Source: Dillenia suffruticosa
Lineage: Eukaryota; Streptophyta; Magnoliopsida; Dilleniales; Dilleniaceae
Reading direction: 5' to 3'
NCBI GenBank assembly: GCA_033439265.1
Contig: JAVTVX010000012.1
Location: 31,746,261 to 31,810,260 of the forward strand
Length of the DNA stretch: 64,000 bases
How positions within the stretch are numbered: position 1 is the first letter of the stretch; the number at the start of each line of letters is the position of its first letter. The notes under the pieces were generated by a model. The model saw nothing but the letters and a program-made list of their open reading frames with translations, searched no databases and was not told the origin of the DNA. The position numbers and the translations under genes are program-made. Positions 11,293 to 23,580 of the stretch are shown in pieces.

Positions 11293-12703
11293 TATCAACT
11301 AAAAAATGATTATCTTGTTATGTTGAGTTGGGACCCAACTCGTGGACCATGGTTAGAGGCACCCAATAAATCTTACAATTTGATAATATAAGTAGTCAAA
11401 TGTGAAATATGTCATACGAACATAAGGATAAGGTTGGTATGAATTGATGAAATCACCCAAAAAAAAAAAAAAAAAAAGAATCCAAAGGATATATTTCTAT
11501 TCTAGTCATTTTATTCCTTCTTTGGTAATCCACCATAGAAATCAGAATTTTTTTTTCCTCACGTAAGCCTTAATCATAAATCAACCCACCTTATCTTAAA
11601 GTGGACTTATATAATAATTTCTAGTGTACACACTAATGATCCATCTTGGGGAATTCATATCTCTTTTATATATATATATACTAGAAAATACAATTAAACG
11701 GAATCGAATCAGAGAAATGAGAATAGAAATTGAGAAATTCTACCGTTTAAACTGTTATCGAGAGATTTGGGAATTCTTATAACACTTCCCGCTTCTCTCT
11801 CCCTCTCATAATTTGTTGATCATTAATGAACACATTGTTACCATGGATCAATTATTTTTCGTCCATAGCAGCCACTAGAGAAAAGAGACTCCACCATGCA
11901 ATGGACTTAGAGAACAGATTATTAACTTAAAAGGCTATTAAAACAAATTGCCTAGCAATTTAATTCTAATCAATCATTTTTTATCCTTGAATTGTCATGA
12001 AAGAGGTAGAAACATTATCCCCTCAAAAACCCATTTGGCAACTTGACTTAAAAATGCGACCCACCTTTAAAAAAAAAAAAAAAAGAAATTGTTTCACTTG
12101 ACTTGAGAGTCATATTTTAGTAACCCATGTACAATGTGAAATGGCAATGGCATCAAGTGACATAAAAAACCTTATTCGAGTTTATTATTCACATTCACAC
12201 GAAATATCCTTTCGGGTTTTTTTTTTCTTTTTTAGAAAAACACCGACCCCCAGCTATATCTTATCATCAAGAAGCCAAATAGAAAACGTTATTCCACATA
12301 AAAAGTTGACCTGAAGTCTTGACGTTTAAATATCGATCAAATATTGATTTTTTTTTTTAAATAAAATCTCAAACTTTGTATAAAGAAAACAGTAATGATA
12401 ATAGATTTGTCTCTTAATAATTTAATTCGATTCAAATCTGATTTAATCAGAATTAATGTGATTATAAATATTAATAATTTATTAAAAAAAAACTATTTTA
12501 AGACTTCACACATTCTCTTAAATCATTAAACTAATTAATTATTAAAAAGGAATCGCTTTCACCCAACAATATTGTGAAACAACTGACCTGTACATAATCC
12601 ACTTGCATCCCAACAACCATACCTATCTACTCTCTAATTTTTCTATTTAGATAATTATCTTTTTCTTTATAAAGAAAAATATATATATAAAAAATCAATC
12701 TAC

Positions 12704-13135
12704 ATGGATCTTTAAATTCCACGTGGCTTATTTTCAAATCGACACCTGTTTGGATTTCTGTGGATTATTATTATTTAAAAATAATTATTAGACAATGAAA
12801 TTAATAAAAATTATAATAATATATATAAAATTTGGCGTGAAGTAATTAATTAATAAAAAAAGTCCATACGCAGAGCAAAAGAATTAAAAAATGATTTTAA
12901 TGGCAATGCAGAAATCCACGTCATTGAGGTGTTTTTCTAAGCTGACAATGTCCGTCATTTTCGGAACAAGGTTATTGCCTATGATTGAACACGTGTAACT
13001 GACAAGAATTTACGTGGACCTCGAGTTCAACACGTGGATTCGTGTCATAGCTTTTGTCTGTATTCGACTTTCTCCGACGCTGACGCAGTTCGAGTGTGTG
13101 GAGTGGTCATTCATGACGTCTCAATCATACGTCAA
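12704..13135. promoter_or_regulatory. Cluster of ACGT-core motifs (G-box/ABRE/TGACG type)
   Basis: Seven ACGT cores lie within about 415 bases: CCACGTGG at 12719-12726, CCACGTCA near 12916, ACACGTGT at 12989-12996, TACGTGG near 13011, CACGTGG at 13031-13037, TGACGTCT near 13114, and TACGTCA near 13129. These are the known binding cores of plant bZIP and bHLH factors. The cluster resembles an ABA- or light-responsive promoter, but no recognisable gene starts on either side, so its target is unknown. Confidence 0.45.
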
Positions 13136-13140
13136 AAAAA

Positions 13141-15221
13141 CTCTAACTCCATTAAAATAAATAATATTTATACAATACAAATATAAACATTTATATTAAT
13201 ATTTATATAGTATTAATATAAATATACAAACAATAAATTCATCTCCCTATGTTAATTTACCTTTTTAAAACTACAATTGTTTTCTAAAATTTAATATAAA
13301 TAAATAATAAATAAGTCTTAAGTTTGACTATTTCTCGTGTTTATTCATATTTTTATATAAGTTTTTATAAATTTATAATCGGTAAAATGATAATGAATAA
13401 AATCATAAATATATTTTTCTGGGAATAAGTTTTGTAATTAATGATTATTTTACAAAATTTAATACTCATTTTTTTAATTTTATTATTGTTTTCATTTATT
13501 TATATTTTCACGGCATGAGGATCTGTCCGGTAAGTGTAATTAGTAAACAATGTGGATTTATTTATTTATTTATTTTTAATTTTTGTCTGGTCTAAAGGTT
13601 GAAGTTGAATTCAAAAGGATAAGCATGAAAACTATCCTCGGAAGAACCCAGCCTGGATGTTCCCTTGATCAATCCCATCATCGTCATAAATGCTAAAGTA
13701 AAGTCAATTCTCAGAACCAGTGAGAGAGAGAGAGAGAGATGCAGCTGCTTAATTGGCCAGACCTTTATCAGCGAATGAATGGATGAAGTCGGTTTCTTCT
13801 TACAGGGACACCCAACTTCCACAAGTAACGTAGATATGAACAGCCGGCCAAAATAACCAAATTTGTAATGCCAAATGTCCTTTACTAATTCAAGATGAAA
13901 AGTAATTTTGATCAGAGATGAGACAAAAATTTCCCTTTCACTTTTCGATGCTCGAAGGTTTTATCTAGTCGATTAACGATTTCACTGTTTATTAATGTGA
14001 AAGAATCAACTCATTCCAAATTTTCTCTCTTCCTTTTCTGATACAGAGAAGAGAGAGAATTTTGCTCCTTTTTTAGTCTATAAAAATTTTAAAATTTATA
14101 TATATATATTTTTTTTCTTTTTTCTTTCTATTTTGATATTTCTTTTATCGGTAAAAAAAAGAGAAAAAGAGGAAAACATCGTGTTCTTCTATTTTTCTCT
14201 AACATAGAGAGAGAGAATTTTGCTCTCCTCTTTAGTTGGAAGAAATTTTTAATTTTCTACTTTCTTTTTCTTCTTTTCTTTTTCAATTTTTTTTGTCCTT
14301 GTTTGTAACGAAATAAAAAAAAAGGAAATATAATTTTTTTTCTCCTCTCTTCTTAACTGGATTAGAAATTCATAATCAAAGAGGGTAATTGTGATCTTTG
14401 ATGTTATATCACAATTGATAATAAAAAATGAGAAATGAGGAAGAATATAAGAAAATATAGGAAAGAGAAAAGGTTAGATAGAGAAAGATGGAGAAAAAAG
14501 TTGAGAAAATGATGACAAAACAAAGTAGAAAAGAGAAACAATACTGTTCTATCCTCTATTACATTTCCTTATATAAAAAAAAAATTCATAATTATTTTTA
14601 TTCAATAGAAAGGTGTAAACAGTAGAATTTTGCCTTTTAATATTTAACCTAGCAATGAAAAATATGATATAAAGTATCTTTCAATATAAATATTTTTTGA
14701 TTGAAAAATATTAAGAATAAAATAAAAAAAATATATCAAATCTATAAGAGAGTGAAAGATGCCAAAGACTGTTCTTAAAGATCAGAGAAATTCTGAGGTT
14801 ATTTTTGATCTACTTTAGAATTTACAGTCTAAATATATTTTTAACAAAGAGCTCCACGTATTATTTTCTTTTCAGGAGAAGAAAGATCTCTACTTAACAA
14901 CAGAGGATATCTTATTTTTCATAGGCGTAGCAAGATCCATTTTTTTAATCTCCCAATGGGCAGTGTCCATTTATTGAGGGTTACAAAATGTCCAAATTGC
15001 CCAAGCATACTTAATTTAAAAATACAATTAACAAGGACATAGCCGTCTTTCAATAATACAGAACACCCCGCCCCCAATTGATGTGCCCAACACATTGATA
15101 GGAGTGTCCAAACGTCCAGAAAATCTCCCAGACAAATTCAGCTGTACCGAATAATAATAGCGCCCTCTCTCCCTCAAGCTTAGCTGTTCATGGTGTGCCT
15201 TGTCCAAAGTCCAAACAAAAT

Positions 15222-15280
<59 letters not shown>

Positions 15281-15524
15281 AATTACCAAACCAATAAGCA
15301 AGGGATTCACTAAATTCCCAATATAACCCTTGAAATAATTTCATTTCATTCTCTAACATTACGCAAATTGGCTTTTTTTTGGTCTATTCTCCCCTTTTTC
15401 TTTTTCCTTGTACAAAGGATGTGCTTCACAATTGAACATAACTAAAGAAAAAGTCATTATTAACCTTTTCTTTTTCCTTTAATCAAAAATAAAAAAAAAA
15501 AAAGAAAAAAAAGTGAAATTAATA
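13141..15524. other. AT-rich intergenic region, no gene seen
   Basis: Includes alternating A/G-rich and T/C-rich stretches between 14030 and 14560 (GAGAGAGAATTTTGCTC occurs at about 14047-14065 and 14208-14225), and a (GA)n run. A 76-codon minus frame at 13592-13822 has no recognised family. Confidence 0.4.
15229..15274. repeat. (GA)n microsatellite
   Basis: Near-perfect GA dinucleotide run about 250 bases downstream of the S40 gene stop codon. Confidence 0.9.
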
Positions 15525-15941
15525 TTATGATTCGAGAAAACCGGTCAAACGTAGGATGGAATTGCGAACTTGGCTCAAATCACGACCCTTTAGAGTCCTT
15601 CCATTTCCGGTACAAACAGAGAGAGCCATTTTTCGGGCGACCCTCCGACCTATTATTGTGTGGGGAGGAATCAGTTCGCTTTCCTCGTAAAGATCATCCT
15701 CGTACTCGTCGGAGTCTCCCGAGTTGAAATTCGGTTCTGGGATGTTTACAGGAAGTGATTGGCTGCTCATCTTCATCTTCTTCTTCTTCTTCTTCTTGTT
15801 GGCCTTTTTTCGGAAATTCTTCAAAACCTTGGAATCCAATTCCCTGGAATTGTAATTCTCCATATTTTTGTTGGTGTCATAATTGTGGTGGTCGGGGTGA
15901 TCGGGCCAGATTACTTCCGATTCTTGGAATTCTTCTCCCAT
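15525..15941 (-). CDS. Senescence regulator S40 family protein (DUF584)
   Basis: A single uninterrupted 138-codon frame, as usual for this intronless plant family of about 100-200 residues. The C-terminal third carries the family signature: PPHTIIGRRVARKM (about residues 92-105), then SVCTGNGRTLKGRDLSQVRN (about 108-127) and LTGFLE at the very end. The N-terminal half is acidic and variable, with an Asp/Glu-rich stretch (SGDSDEYEDDLYEE, about 74-87). A Lys-rich run of seven consecutive Lys (about 50-56) could act as a nuclear localisation signal and is encoded by an AAG/CTT trinucleotide run. S40 proteins are small nuclear proteins tied to leaf senescence, but their biochemical role is not established. 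The start was chosen as the first ATG after a TATA-like box at 16057-16063. No partner gene is nearby. Confidence 0.85.
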   Translation of the reverse strand: MGEEFQESEVIWPDHPDHHNYDTNKNMENYNSRELDSKVLKNFRKKANKKKKKKKMKMSSQSLPVNIPEPNFNSGDSDEYEDDLYEESELIPPHTIIGRRVARKMALSVCTGNGRTLKGRDLSQVRNSILRLTGFLES

Positions 15942-16056
15942 TTGTGTATTTGAGAGCGAGAGCGAGAGAGAGAGAGCGAGCGAGCGAGAGGGCTTGGTAG
16001 GGTGTTGGGTTTGAGTTTGGTGTTTGGGAATCGGAAAAGGTGGGAACTGGAGGGAG

Positions 16057-16063
16057 ATTTATA
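16057..16063 (-). promoter_or_regulatory. TATA box of the S40 gene
   Basis: TATAAAT on the minus strand, about 115 bases upstream of the S40 ATG. This predicts a 5' UTR of about 85 bases that includes the CGAGCGAG/CTCTCTCT-rich stretch at 15955-15990. Confidence 0.5.
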
Positions 16064-16186
16064 GGAAGAAGAGAGAGAGAATCTAAATCTTAGTGAGCAC
16101 ACTATGATTGTGTATTGTTGTTAGATGGCGCCATTAACTAAAGGGTGTTGGGATTTTCTTTTGGTCCCCCGCGCTTGCTTTTGCTA

Positions 16187-16188
<2 letters not shown>

Positions 16189-16225
<37 letters not shown>
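16189..16225. repeat. (CT)n microsatellite upstream of S40
   Basis: CT dinucleotide run about 130 bases upstream of the predicted TATA box. GA/CT repeats near promoters can bind plant BBR/BPC (GAGA-binding) factors; the role here is inferred only. Confidence 0.9.
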
Positions 16226-16226
<1 letters not shown>

Positions 16227-16329
16227 AGAAAAAGACTTTCTTCTCTTTCTTTCTCTCTCTACAACCGAGGTTTACTCGGCTTAGGTGAGAAGCCAAACAA
16301 GCCTCTTACCGTTTCTTGAGGTCCACGGC

Positions 16330-18500
16330 TTTGCTTTGTTAATACATTGTATTTGGCCCCGCATTTTGTGGTTTATTATGGCATTAATATTAAATTACTT
16401 GTTCCAGGTTTTTCTTTTTTGGAAGGGAGGGGTTGTTGGCTTAAGTTCGTAAGATAGACATGAATTAGTTAAGTAATAAAGCTTTTAAGTCAGAGTTTTA
16501 ATTTCATAATTAGAATTTAATTTTACTTAATTAAGATAGAATTGAATAACCCTTCTAGTTTATATATATATATATATATATATATTGATATGTAGAAAGA
16601 TTCGAACTCAAAATATTTATAATAAAAAGGAGATAATATCAGTTGAATTATAATTTATTTATTTTTTAATTTATATATATCAATTATTTTACGGTTATAC
16701 TCTCAAAAGAGGGAATATAATATAAACCATTAAATTATACAGAATGAGAGAACTCCTTTTACCCCCAACTTCTACTATCCAAATGTGTTGTTCGTGTCTA
16801 AATATATATAATATAAATATGCATATATATTTATATGCTATAAGTAAATAGTGGGAAATAAATTAGTTTTTTTTCCATTTTTAGGCATACCCAAAGGTTC
16901 GGGTGTGAATCGGAATTGAACTGAAATAAAATCTTGTAAAATTGAATTGGAATTATAAAAGTTGGTTTGGACCGTTTTGAACTCGATTCTTAATTTTTGA
17001 AATAAAAGCCGGGACCTTTAAAGAATTTTAAAAATCAAAATAAAAAAAAAAACTATTCAAAAAGAGTAAAAAAATGAAAAAATTGCTAAAAAAAATATCA
17101 AAAAAATAAAAAACAGAACTGGATCCTATCAGAAGCCAACCTATGCTTTTGGAAAATCCCAACCTCCTTTGCCACTTAAGTGAACATATAATTTCTTTTA
17201 AAAAGGTGATAATTTTTTTTTTTTTTAAAAGGAAGTTCTTGAAGCTAATTAAAAAAAAATTAAATGCATGGTTAGCCACAGTTATTTATTTTCTTTTACT
17301 TGCCAAGAGACCTCAGAAAGTATGAATGAACTCAGGCATGCACCCATCATCAAAGAGTACCGTCAACGTGTGTCATGGTTTTTTTTTTATATTATATAAA
17401 GATTTAAATTTAAAATTATCATATTGAAAGAGATGATTTGTATCACTATATTATCTCTTTAAAGACCGTGCATAGTGACTTTCTACTATGAAGTGAAGAC
17501 CCAGGTGAAAATGAAATTAAAAAAAAGGTTTAGTAATCATACATGCATTTGATCTGACATTTGTAGATATTAATGTTGCAAGAATGGCCTCACTAATGTT
17601 GCCAATGTTGCCACACTGCAATTTGTTTCTTCTTCCTCGTTCTTTTACCTAGAAACTTCCCCTTCCGCTTTGACGGTGTAGACGTTGCAAAACAAATCTC
17701 ATTGCTAATTAATTAATTATTTCCATTGAAGTCATTTTCCTTTTTTGGCATGTCTTTATATTGAATTTTATAATTATTTAAATCAAATTAATTAAGTTTT
17801 CGAATATTAATAGTTATTCGAATATTAATAGTTAAGTACCAAAAAAAGTAAAAGTAACATTAAAAATGCAAAAATTCAAAAAAAAAAAAAAGAGACACGG
17901 GTAAATTATTCAAAATATGTTTGGCTGAAAATATGTTTATCAAATGGAAAACCAGATATCTTTATGCTACAAAAATAAGTGGTGACTCCGAAAGTCAAAG
18001 ACTTGTGTTAGGAGATGACAGATGAGTACCAATTAACACATATGCACTAGTTTATATTCTTTCACTAATTTAATTTACGCATAAAAAGGGCTTGTCCGAA
18101 ATAGGGGTGTTAATTATTCGGATCAAACTATTCACATGTCCAAATCATTAGAAAATTGAGTTATTCAGTTCGGATTAATAAAAATTAGATTGATTGAATG
18201 ATTTTATCTGATTAAAAATTTGGATTAATAGTTCGATTTGAAAAATAAAATTCTTATTCGGGGTCCATCCGAAACCCGATTAACCCAAACCATTTACTTG
18301 AGTTAATGATTTTATTTTCAAATAAAATTTTTATTCGGGTTAATTATTTCATCCTAAAAAATAAAATTTTTATTTGAATTAATGGTTCTATGGAATTGGT
18401 TCGGATAAATGAAATTCAAACTATTTAACCTAAAATTTAATTTGAATAAATTGGTTCAGATTTCATACAATTATTTTAAAGTGTAAAATCTAAATAATCT
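16330..18500. other. AT-rich intergenic region, no gene seen
   Basis: Contains a (TA)n run (16560-16586). Two stretches are rich in repeated GAATTGGAATT/TTCGGAT-type words (16895-17030 and 18105-18470), the kind of sequence often seen in plant hAT-type MITEs. No intact inverted ends were confirmed. Confidence 0.4.
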
Positions 18501-18502
18501 GA

Positions 18503-18661
18503 TTAACCAAATGTAAGTATCATCTTTTTCCATCACTAAAATCGAATCCAATTTGGTAAGTATTATCTTTTTCTATCACTAAAATCGAATCTTATTAGAA
18601 AGAAGTGTAAAATTAGATTCGGGTTTAGTGATGGAAAAAGATGATACTTACCTTTGGTTAA
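18503..18661. repeat. Hairpin-forming repeat with a duplicated left arm
   Basis: A 26-base stretch at 18515-18540 has its exact reverse complement at 18624-18649, and similarity extends to arms of about 50 bases (18503-18552 and 18612-18661). The loop contains a second, slightly diverged direct copy of the left arm at 18558-18583, so the right arm can pair with either copy. The core word is CATCACTAAA / TTTAGTGATG. Confidence 0.75.
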
Positions 18662-19113
18662 GGGTGATTTCATCCGATTATTATCCTCTTTGTTGCGATT
18701 CACCATACAAAAGAATACAAATCTTTTTGGCGATTTGCTTTGCGACATCCTTACACTTAATTATACAAAAGAGGATGCTTATGCACTAGTCCAGCTGACC
18801 ATATTCAGAGATGGTTTGAGATAGTTGAAATCACACTTAACTAAAATTAGATGAAAATTTTCATTCAAAAAATTATTAATATAATAATCATTTTAATTTT
18901 CATATAAAAATTTTCTTTTATTTACAAAATCATATTTCTTTTTATGATTTTATTTTAATTAAAAATATTAAAAATAAAATAAAATAAAATAGAGATAAAT
19001 CAAATCAAATAGTTATAAATTTTTGGCCGCTAGATTATCCTCTTTTGTTGAGGTGTTATCATTTAGAAGACAATTTTCAATATCGCTATCTCATTACACA
19101 CGCGCCCACAACA

Positions 19114-19146
<33 letters not shown>

Positions 19147-19380
19147 TTTATATATATTTTTTGTTCTAACCCTTCTTTTTGCTGTGAGATTGAAAATTTC
19201 TTCGTTTTTATTCAAGTTAAGAAATTAAATCTCGTCTATCCTAAGATTGAGGAAGGCAGAAGTCAAAAGAAAAAAAAAAAAAAGAAAAGAAGAGAGACAC
19301 AAAACAGATATAAGCTCGCCATGTTAGACTATTGACCACATAACAAATTTAGATGCACTCCGAGCTTAACCTCACATGTT

Positions 19381-19411
<31 letters not shown>

Positions 19412-20500
19412 TAAATTTAGATGCACTCCGAGCTTCCTAATAAGTGGTAAAAATCTATCATTGCATTAAATTTGAAGACGTAACTTATATCTTAAGAAAT
19501 ATATGATTAATAAGAGATATAATATTTCAATCTAATTTAAATCAAAGTTAATCGAATTTAAAATAATTATCGAATATCGATAATTTATAAAAAAATATAT
19601 ATATAATGTTTACTTATCGAATGCCACATTTAAGGTTCTAATTCTTAATTTTTGTATTGAGTAGGTTTTTTACCGGTGGATAATTGGTGTAATGAGAAAA
19701 AAACTAGACTTTTAATCAAAATTCAGTTTTGAATTTCGGAAATGAAAAGAGTTACATAGGGTTGCAGACAGTAGTTTGAGTTGGATAAATCAAAATATAA
19801 CTTTAGATATAGTTTAAATAACTAAAAAAATATTAAGTAGGTTTTAAAACCATACAGATGCATAATTTGCCAATCATATTCGTCAAATATACTGTGGTTT
19901 GTTTATTATTACGTGTATTGTATAAAATTTTTAATACAAGCTCTATCAAAACAAAACACCAAATATAATATTTGAATATCCAATTTCTATTACTCGATTA
20001 GAGATTTGAGAACATTTTAAGATTAATTAAAAATTTTTGCTTAAAATAAAAATATTATAAATGGCATTATTCAAATAAATTAGGGTAGACATCCGCAGCG
20101 TATCATCTTACGCTACCACTTGGTTCAACAAACATAATTCCACAAAAGAGTGACTAAATGCTATTCTCTCAAGCCACGCCAACAAAGCCAAAGCCAAAGC
20201 CGAGCCGAACAAAATATTTAACAGCTCCTCTCCTGAGAGGCTCTAATAGTTAGGATTAAAAAAAGTAATCGCATCTGGGACGTAGATAGAAAGCAATAGT
20301 TAGCCGCATCCGACGCCTAATGCCTCGTGTCAGTACGCGTCTCCGATTCCGAGAAGAAACACCCAATCACTTGCCTTGTCGTTAAACGGTGTGATTTTAA
20401 AGCACGGAAACCAGTAACTTAATGCCACGTGTATGAGAGGTATGCGGTCGGTCTCTAGAATTATTCCTCTGCCGCGCTTTGGTCCCACGTTTCCTGCCGC
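18662..20500. other. AT-rich intergenic region, no gene seen
   Basis: Holds GA microsatellites at about 19117-19147 and 19381-19409. A 15-base word, AGATGCACTCCGAGC, occurs twice, at about 19350 and 19420, bracketing the second one. From 20090 to 20480 the DNA becomes less AT-rich and has a CCACGTGT G-box-like motif near 20423, but no coding frame with family support follows. Confidence 0.4.
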
Positions 20501-20514
20501 TGTTTTCGTGTAAA

Positions 20515-20758
20515 GTCGCAATTTTTATTGATACGACTTTAGTACTGTGCAGCTTAATAACTCAGAAGTCTTCTATTGCAAGAAGTCTTACACGAAGTAA
20601 CTTTGAACAGAGAGAGAGAGAGAGAGCGAGAGAAAAGCACCCACCCTTTTTTGAGTGCAATTTTTATTAATACGACTTTTGTACTGTGCAGCTTAATAAC
20701 TCAGAAGTTCTCTCTTGGGAAAAGTCTCACACGAAGGAACTTCGAGAAGAGAGAGAGA

Positions 20759-20798
<40 letters not shown>

Positions 20799-20800
20799 CA
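20515..20800. repeat. Tandem duplication of about 142 bp, each copy ending in (GA)n
   Basis: The unit at 20515-20633 and the unit at 20657-20798 align: a GCAATTTTTATT start, then TACGACTTT, GTACTGTGCAGCTTAATAAC, TCAGAAGT, CACGAAG-AACTT, and then GAGAGA. The two (GA)n tracts have different lengths. The open frames here are low-complexity shadows. Confidence 0.85.
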
Positions 20801-20809
20801 TCCATCTGA

Positions 20810-23310
20810 GAATGACTTGACCATAAAGGGAGGACGAAGAAGGAAAATGGGGGTGGGTTTTTCCTCATCCAGGGTTATATAATGTTGAAGGAGATGGTCA
20901 TATGGATGTTGATGATGGATAATGACTTCAATATGATCAAGAAATTTGATTCACTTTGTGGTTAACAATAGGGCCGCTCCTATATATGCTGACTCCTTCA
21001 GGCTAAGTATGATAACAATAACAACGATAAAATTTTTATTTTATTAAATAAGATTAATTATATAATTTTTTTATATTATTATATTTTATTTTACATTACA
21101 TGTTTATTTTATACTAGTGTTAGCTATCTTATGATAGTAACGCGTTGCAGAGTTCGATTGTAATGTTACGTTAAAAATCACTGCATCTCCCCGAGACATA
21201 GTGTTAAATATATAAAAAATCACAACAAAATTAATTTTAACCTTCATAAAAACAAAATCAATAAATAAAATTATTATTATTATTTAATTTTAAGAACCCA
21301 AAATAAACATTAAACAATTTTTGTAGACAACTCTCATCACGTTATTAAGAAGGATCAACTCTTCCCTCCTCATCACAAGTCCATCTGAACTCCAAATTTT
21401 TCTATATAGACTATATTTATTGACCCTCTATGGTCTACATTGCTCCTCTCCAAATTTAAAAAATATTTATTTTTTTTAAACTTCATTAATCTTACTTAAT
21501 TACATTTTAATAATACTATCTTTTTTCTCTCTCTCTAATAAACTAAAAATTCTTTTATTTCTAACTTTTATCTCTCTGAAAAAAAAAGAACTTCAGAAAT
21601 AAAAATAATTATTAAAATTTAAAATAATTCAAAATATTACGAACATTTTTTTTCTTTGCGAAAGAAAAATGTGAAGGGCGATTGACTTTTTTCCACTCTT
21701 CTAAAAAATTATACAAAATTTAAAATAAATAATTAATTTAAGTGAATATTTTATAATTTAATGGATAGAATTAATTACTATACATTATTTATAAACTAAT
21801 AAATTTTGTTTGTGAGAATACTCTTCGCTAGATCTTTCGAAGAAACATTATAATTTTTTTTAAAGCAACCCATTTTAGATCTCCATTACTTTTTAATTTT
21901 TTTTTAATAAATTATCGATATCCGATAACTATTATAACGTCGATTAAATCAGGTTTAAATTAAATTAGATTTTTAAAGGGTAAATCTTTTCTAATATTCG
22001 TCTTTTAGATACACAATATTCGAATTTAAAATTTTATTTATCAAAATAAATCTGGGTAATTGATCCATTAGTTCTATCCTTAGTTAAACCTGCGTGACCA
22101 TTAAATGCCTACTTTGAATTTGTACAATTCATCAAGAATTAGAGAATGGGTAATTTTTAATTAAAAAAAATTGCTAGTTAAAAATGATTTCTTAGTTAAC
22201 TTCTAATTTATTAATTACTTCTTAATCAAAAATTATCTCATAAAAGTTATATTTTATTTGATCCCGGTTTTAATCAATTTTAAAATTCAAAGTTACCAAT
22301 ATAATTTTTGTGTGTATATATATATGTATATTTTTTTAATAATGTAGAAATTCTATTTCATCAAATTTTGTGAATTGAAAATGAAAAATTTTGACGTTTT
22401 AGGTTGTAGATTTTGGGAAACTCTAGTTTTAGATGATTAAAGCGAAAATGAAAAATATATGGACCTTATTTTCCATTGAATCAGTATGTGGCAATGGGGA
22501 CAAATCTGGCGATTATATTTCTATCTTGATGTGTGCAAGAGAAAGCATGGTTTTGTTTGGTTGTATTGTGATAGTTAACTCAATTTGGTATGAGAAAGAC
22601 ATGGGAGACTTTATGTTGGGAAAAAAAAAGGGACATATCAAATGGGGTTACTTCGTTTTTCCTATTGTCTAAGGCTTACATTTGGTTTATATTAGAAGGG
22701 AAGGCCAAACATTTTGCTTAGGTTGACATTTCCTTAGTTATAATCATATGATTAGGAATGCCATTCATCAACAAAAGTTAAGAGAAGATACCAGAACAAT
22801 CGATTTACTAGGATAAGAGAACAATCGATTTATTAGGATAAGAAGCCAAGTCTTTTATATTTCGACTTTGAAACTGGAAAATGAAAAAAATTATGATTGG
22901 AGAGCCGTTCTCTAAATAGAACCCCGGTAAACGCTCGAATCGGGTTAATCGGAATATAATTTTTAGATATCAGTTGTGGAAACAAAAAAAAAAAAGTTAA
23001 GAGGAGACCGTTAGAAAATAATAAATATTAAAATCAAATCAATTATTAAATAATATTATATATTAAAATAAATTAATAATTGATTTGATTTTGAAAATAT
23101 TAGACTTTTTTATTTTCATATTTATAATAATAAAATTTTTATATAAATCTAGCCTATTCTAATATTTACCAAAATAATAGATCATTATTCATGTTTTAAC
23201 AGAGATCATACGTAATAGAGGTTGTGAAGCAAAGTTTATAATAAATAATAGAAGTTTGGGAAGGTCTTTGCGTGAAAAGATTTGTGAGGCAAGCTGATTT
23301 CAAGTGATTG
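20810..23310. other. AT-rich intergenic region, no gene seen
   Basis: A 79-codon plus frame (22433-22672) has no recognised family. A 25-base unit beginning GAACAATCGATTTA is present twice in tandem at 22794-22818 and 22819-22843 with one mismatch. Confidence 0.4.
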
Positions 23311-23314
23311 CTAC

Positions 23315-23319
<5 letters not shown>

Positions 23320-23382
<63 letters not shown>
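23320..23382. repeat. (CT)31 microsatellite
   Basis: A long perfect CT run. A second CT run lies at 23543-23578, and the flanking sequence around the latter (AGATTCCA-CGAGAAATTTATCC) is a direct repeat, at about 23460 and 23584. Confidence 0.95.
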
Positions 23383-23384
<2 letters not shown>

Positions 23385-23540
23385 GCCTCCTTGTTTGGCA
23401 CATTCTAGGCATAAGGAAAGGTCAAAAACTTAGGGCAAGTTTAGATGTTTGGTATGTAAGATTCCACGGAGAAATTTATCCCCGAAAAGTAAAAGAAAAA
23501 AAGAAAAAAAAGGAACTGAAATTGAAGAAGTTAGGCTTTA

Positions 23541-23580
<40 letters not shown>

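Larger units (their letters stand above)
10533..12700. other. AT-rich intergenic region with a small SINE footprint
   Basis: No gene was recognised. It contains the 18-base direct repeat at 11243-11292 (separate entry), A/T homopolymers at 11459-11477 and 12069-12084, and a short plus-strand frame at 10602-10817 without family resemblance. Confidence 0.4.

Noticed and set aside
13592-13822. 76-codon minus-strand frame
   Set aside because: No family resemblance, crosses a GA repeat, and lacks promoter or conserved motif support.
22433-22672. 79-codon plus-strand frame
   Set aside because: Translation shows no recognisable domain, and surroundings are AT-rich intergenic DNA.
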